From Nansenia antarctica (taxonomy: Eukaryota > Chordata > Actinopteri > Argentiniformes > Microstomatidae): a stretch of DNA of 64,000 nt. Below, piece after piece: positions 63,895 through 64,000 of this stretch. Numbering within the stretch: position 1 is the stretch's first letter; each line of letters starts with the position of its first letter. The position numbers and the translations under genes are program-made. The notes below the pieces were generated by a model that saw nothing but the letters and a program-made list of their open reading frames with translations, was not told where the DNA came from and ran no database searches. Location: contig OZ022347.1 in NCBI GenBank assembly GCA_963989245.1, positions 40,058,794 through 40,122,793 of the forward strand. The letters are read 5' to 3'.

Positions 63895-64000
63895 GTAAAG
63901 TTAGTTAAATAAATCAGTCAGTTAGTTAGTTAGCTACCTAGCTAGTTAGTTCGCCAGTTAGTTAGTTAGCTACCTAGCTAGTCAGTCAGTTAGTTAGCTA
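63895..64000. repeat. Tetranucleotide repeat (gtta/ctag) at the window end
   Basis: Irregular gttagttagctacctagctag units continue to the end of the window. Confidence 0.9.

Overview
The window looks like an intergenic-to-intronic stretch of a ray-finned fish genome. No species can be named from it. The evidence is the mobile-element fauna: L2-type, CR1/Rex1-like, L1/Tx1-like and RNase-H-bearing LINEs, several hAT families with 8-bp target duplications, Tc1/mariner, a PIF/Harbinger element and tRNA-derived SINEs. There are also spliceosomal introns, a tandem C2H2 zinc-finger gene, and abundant microsatellites and minisatellites. Most long ORFs belong to transposons. Only two host-type gene models can be supported, both on the minus strand.

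Layout. (1) 1-13.2 kb is copy A of a direct segmental duplication; copy B lies at 50.3-61.25 kb. The shared backbone is an RNase-H LINE fragment, an internally deleted hAT element (1898-3005), a second hAT element (outer ends 3137/12352), a Tc1 fragment and a LINE 3' end. Each copy carries insertions the other lacks. A has an L2 with an intact ORF (3691-7000) and a CR1/Rex1-like LINE split by a 1,040-bp hAT (7242-11876). B has an L2 split by a 672-bp hAT (50370-53740) and a Jockey-superfamily RT element (56166-58570). The unoccupied copy shows each pre-insertion site. (2) 13.4-16.6 kb holds a SINE, a 121-bp hAT MITE and a palindromic minisatellite. (3) 16,606-40,843 is a three-exon C2H2 zinc-finger gene on the minus strand. 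All splice phases agree (146+329+1523 nt, 665 codons plus stop). Its 21.4-kb second intron contains (4) older LINE/Tc1/hAT debris at 18.3-23.0 kb and (5) a two-gene Harbinger element, about 23.5-38.2 kb. In that element the transposase (+) and the MADF-domain protein (-) have interleaved exons. The element was later hit by a 6.3-kb L1 (32-bp target duplication) in a transposase intron and by a second L1 (14-bp target duplication) in the main transposase exon. (6) 41-44.8 kb holds Tc1 pieces, simple repeats and an inverted third copy of the A/B backbone lacking the RNase-H LINE. (7) 44.8-49.85 kb is a multi-exon minus-strand gene with a Ulp1/SENP-like (C48) cysteine-protease signature, interrupted in an intron by a CR1/Rex1-like LINE. 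(8) 61.25-64 kb holds a decayed BED-finger hAT, a 31-bp minisatellite of over 1.1 kb, a SINE tail and a tetranucleotide repeat.

How the parts relate. The zinc-finger protein has an acidic N-terminal region with repeated V-K-x-E (SUMO-acceptor consensus) motifs, and the nearest upstream gene encodes a SUMO-protease-like domain. The link is suggestive only. The transposon genes act for themselves: the Harbinger transposase and its MADF partner, and the LINE EN/RT proteins. Almost all are broken by frameshifts, stops or nested insertions. The L2 ORF at 3695-6658 is the one full-length-looking open element.
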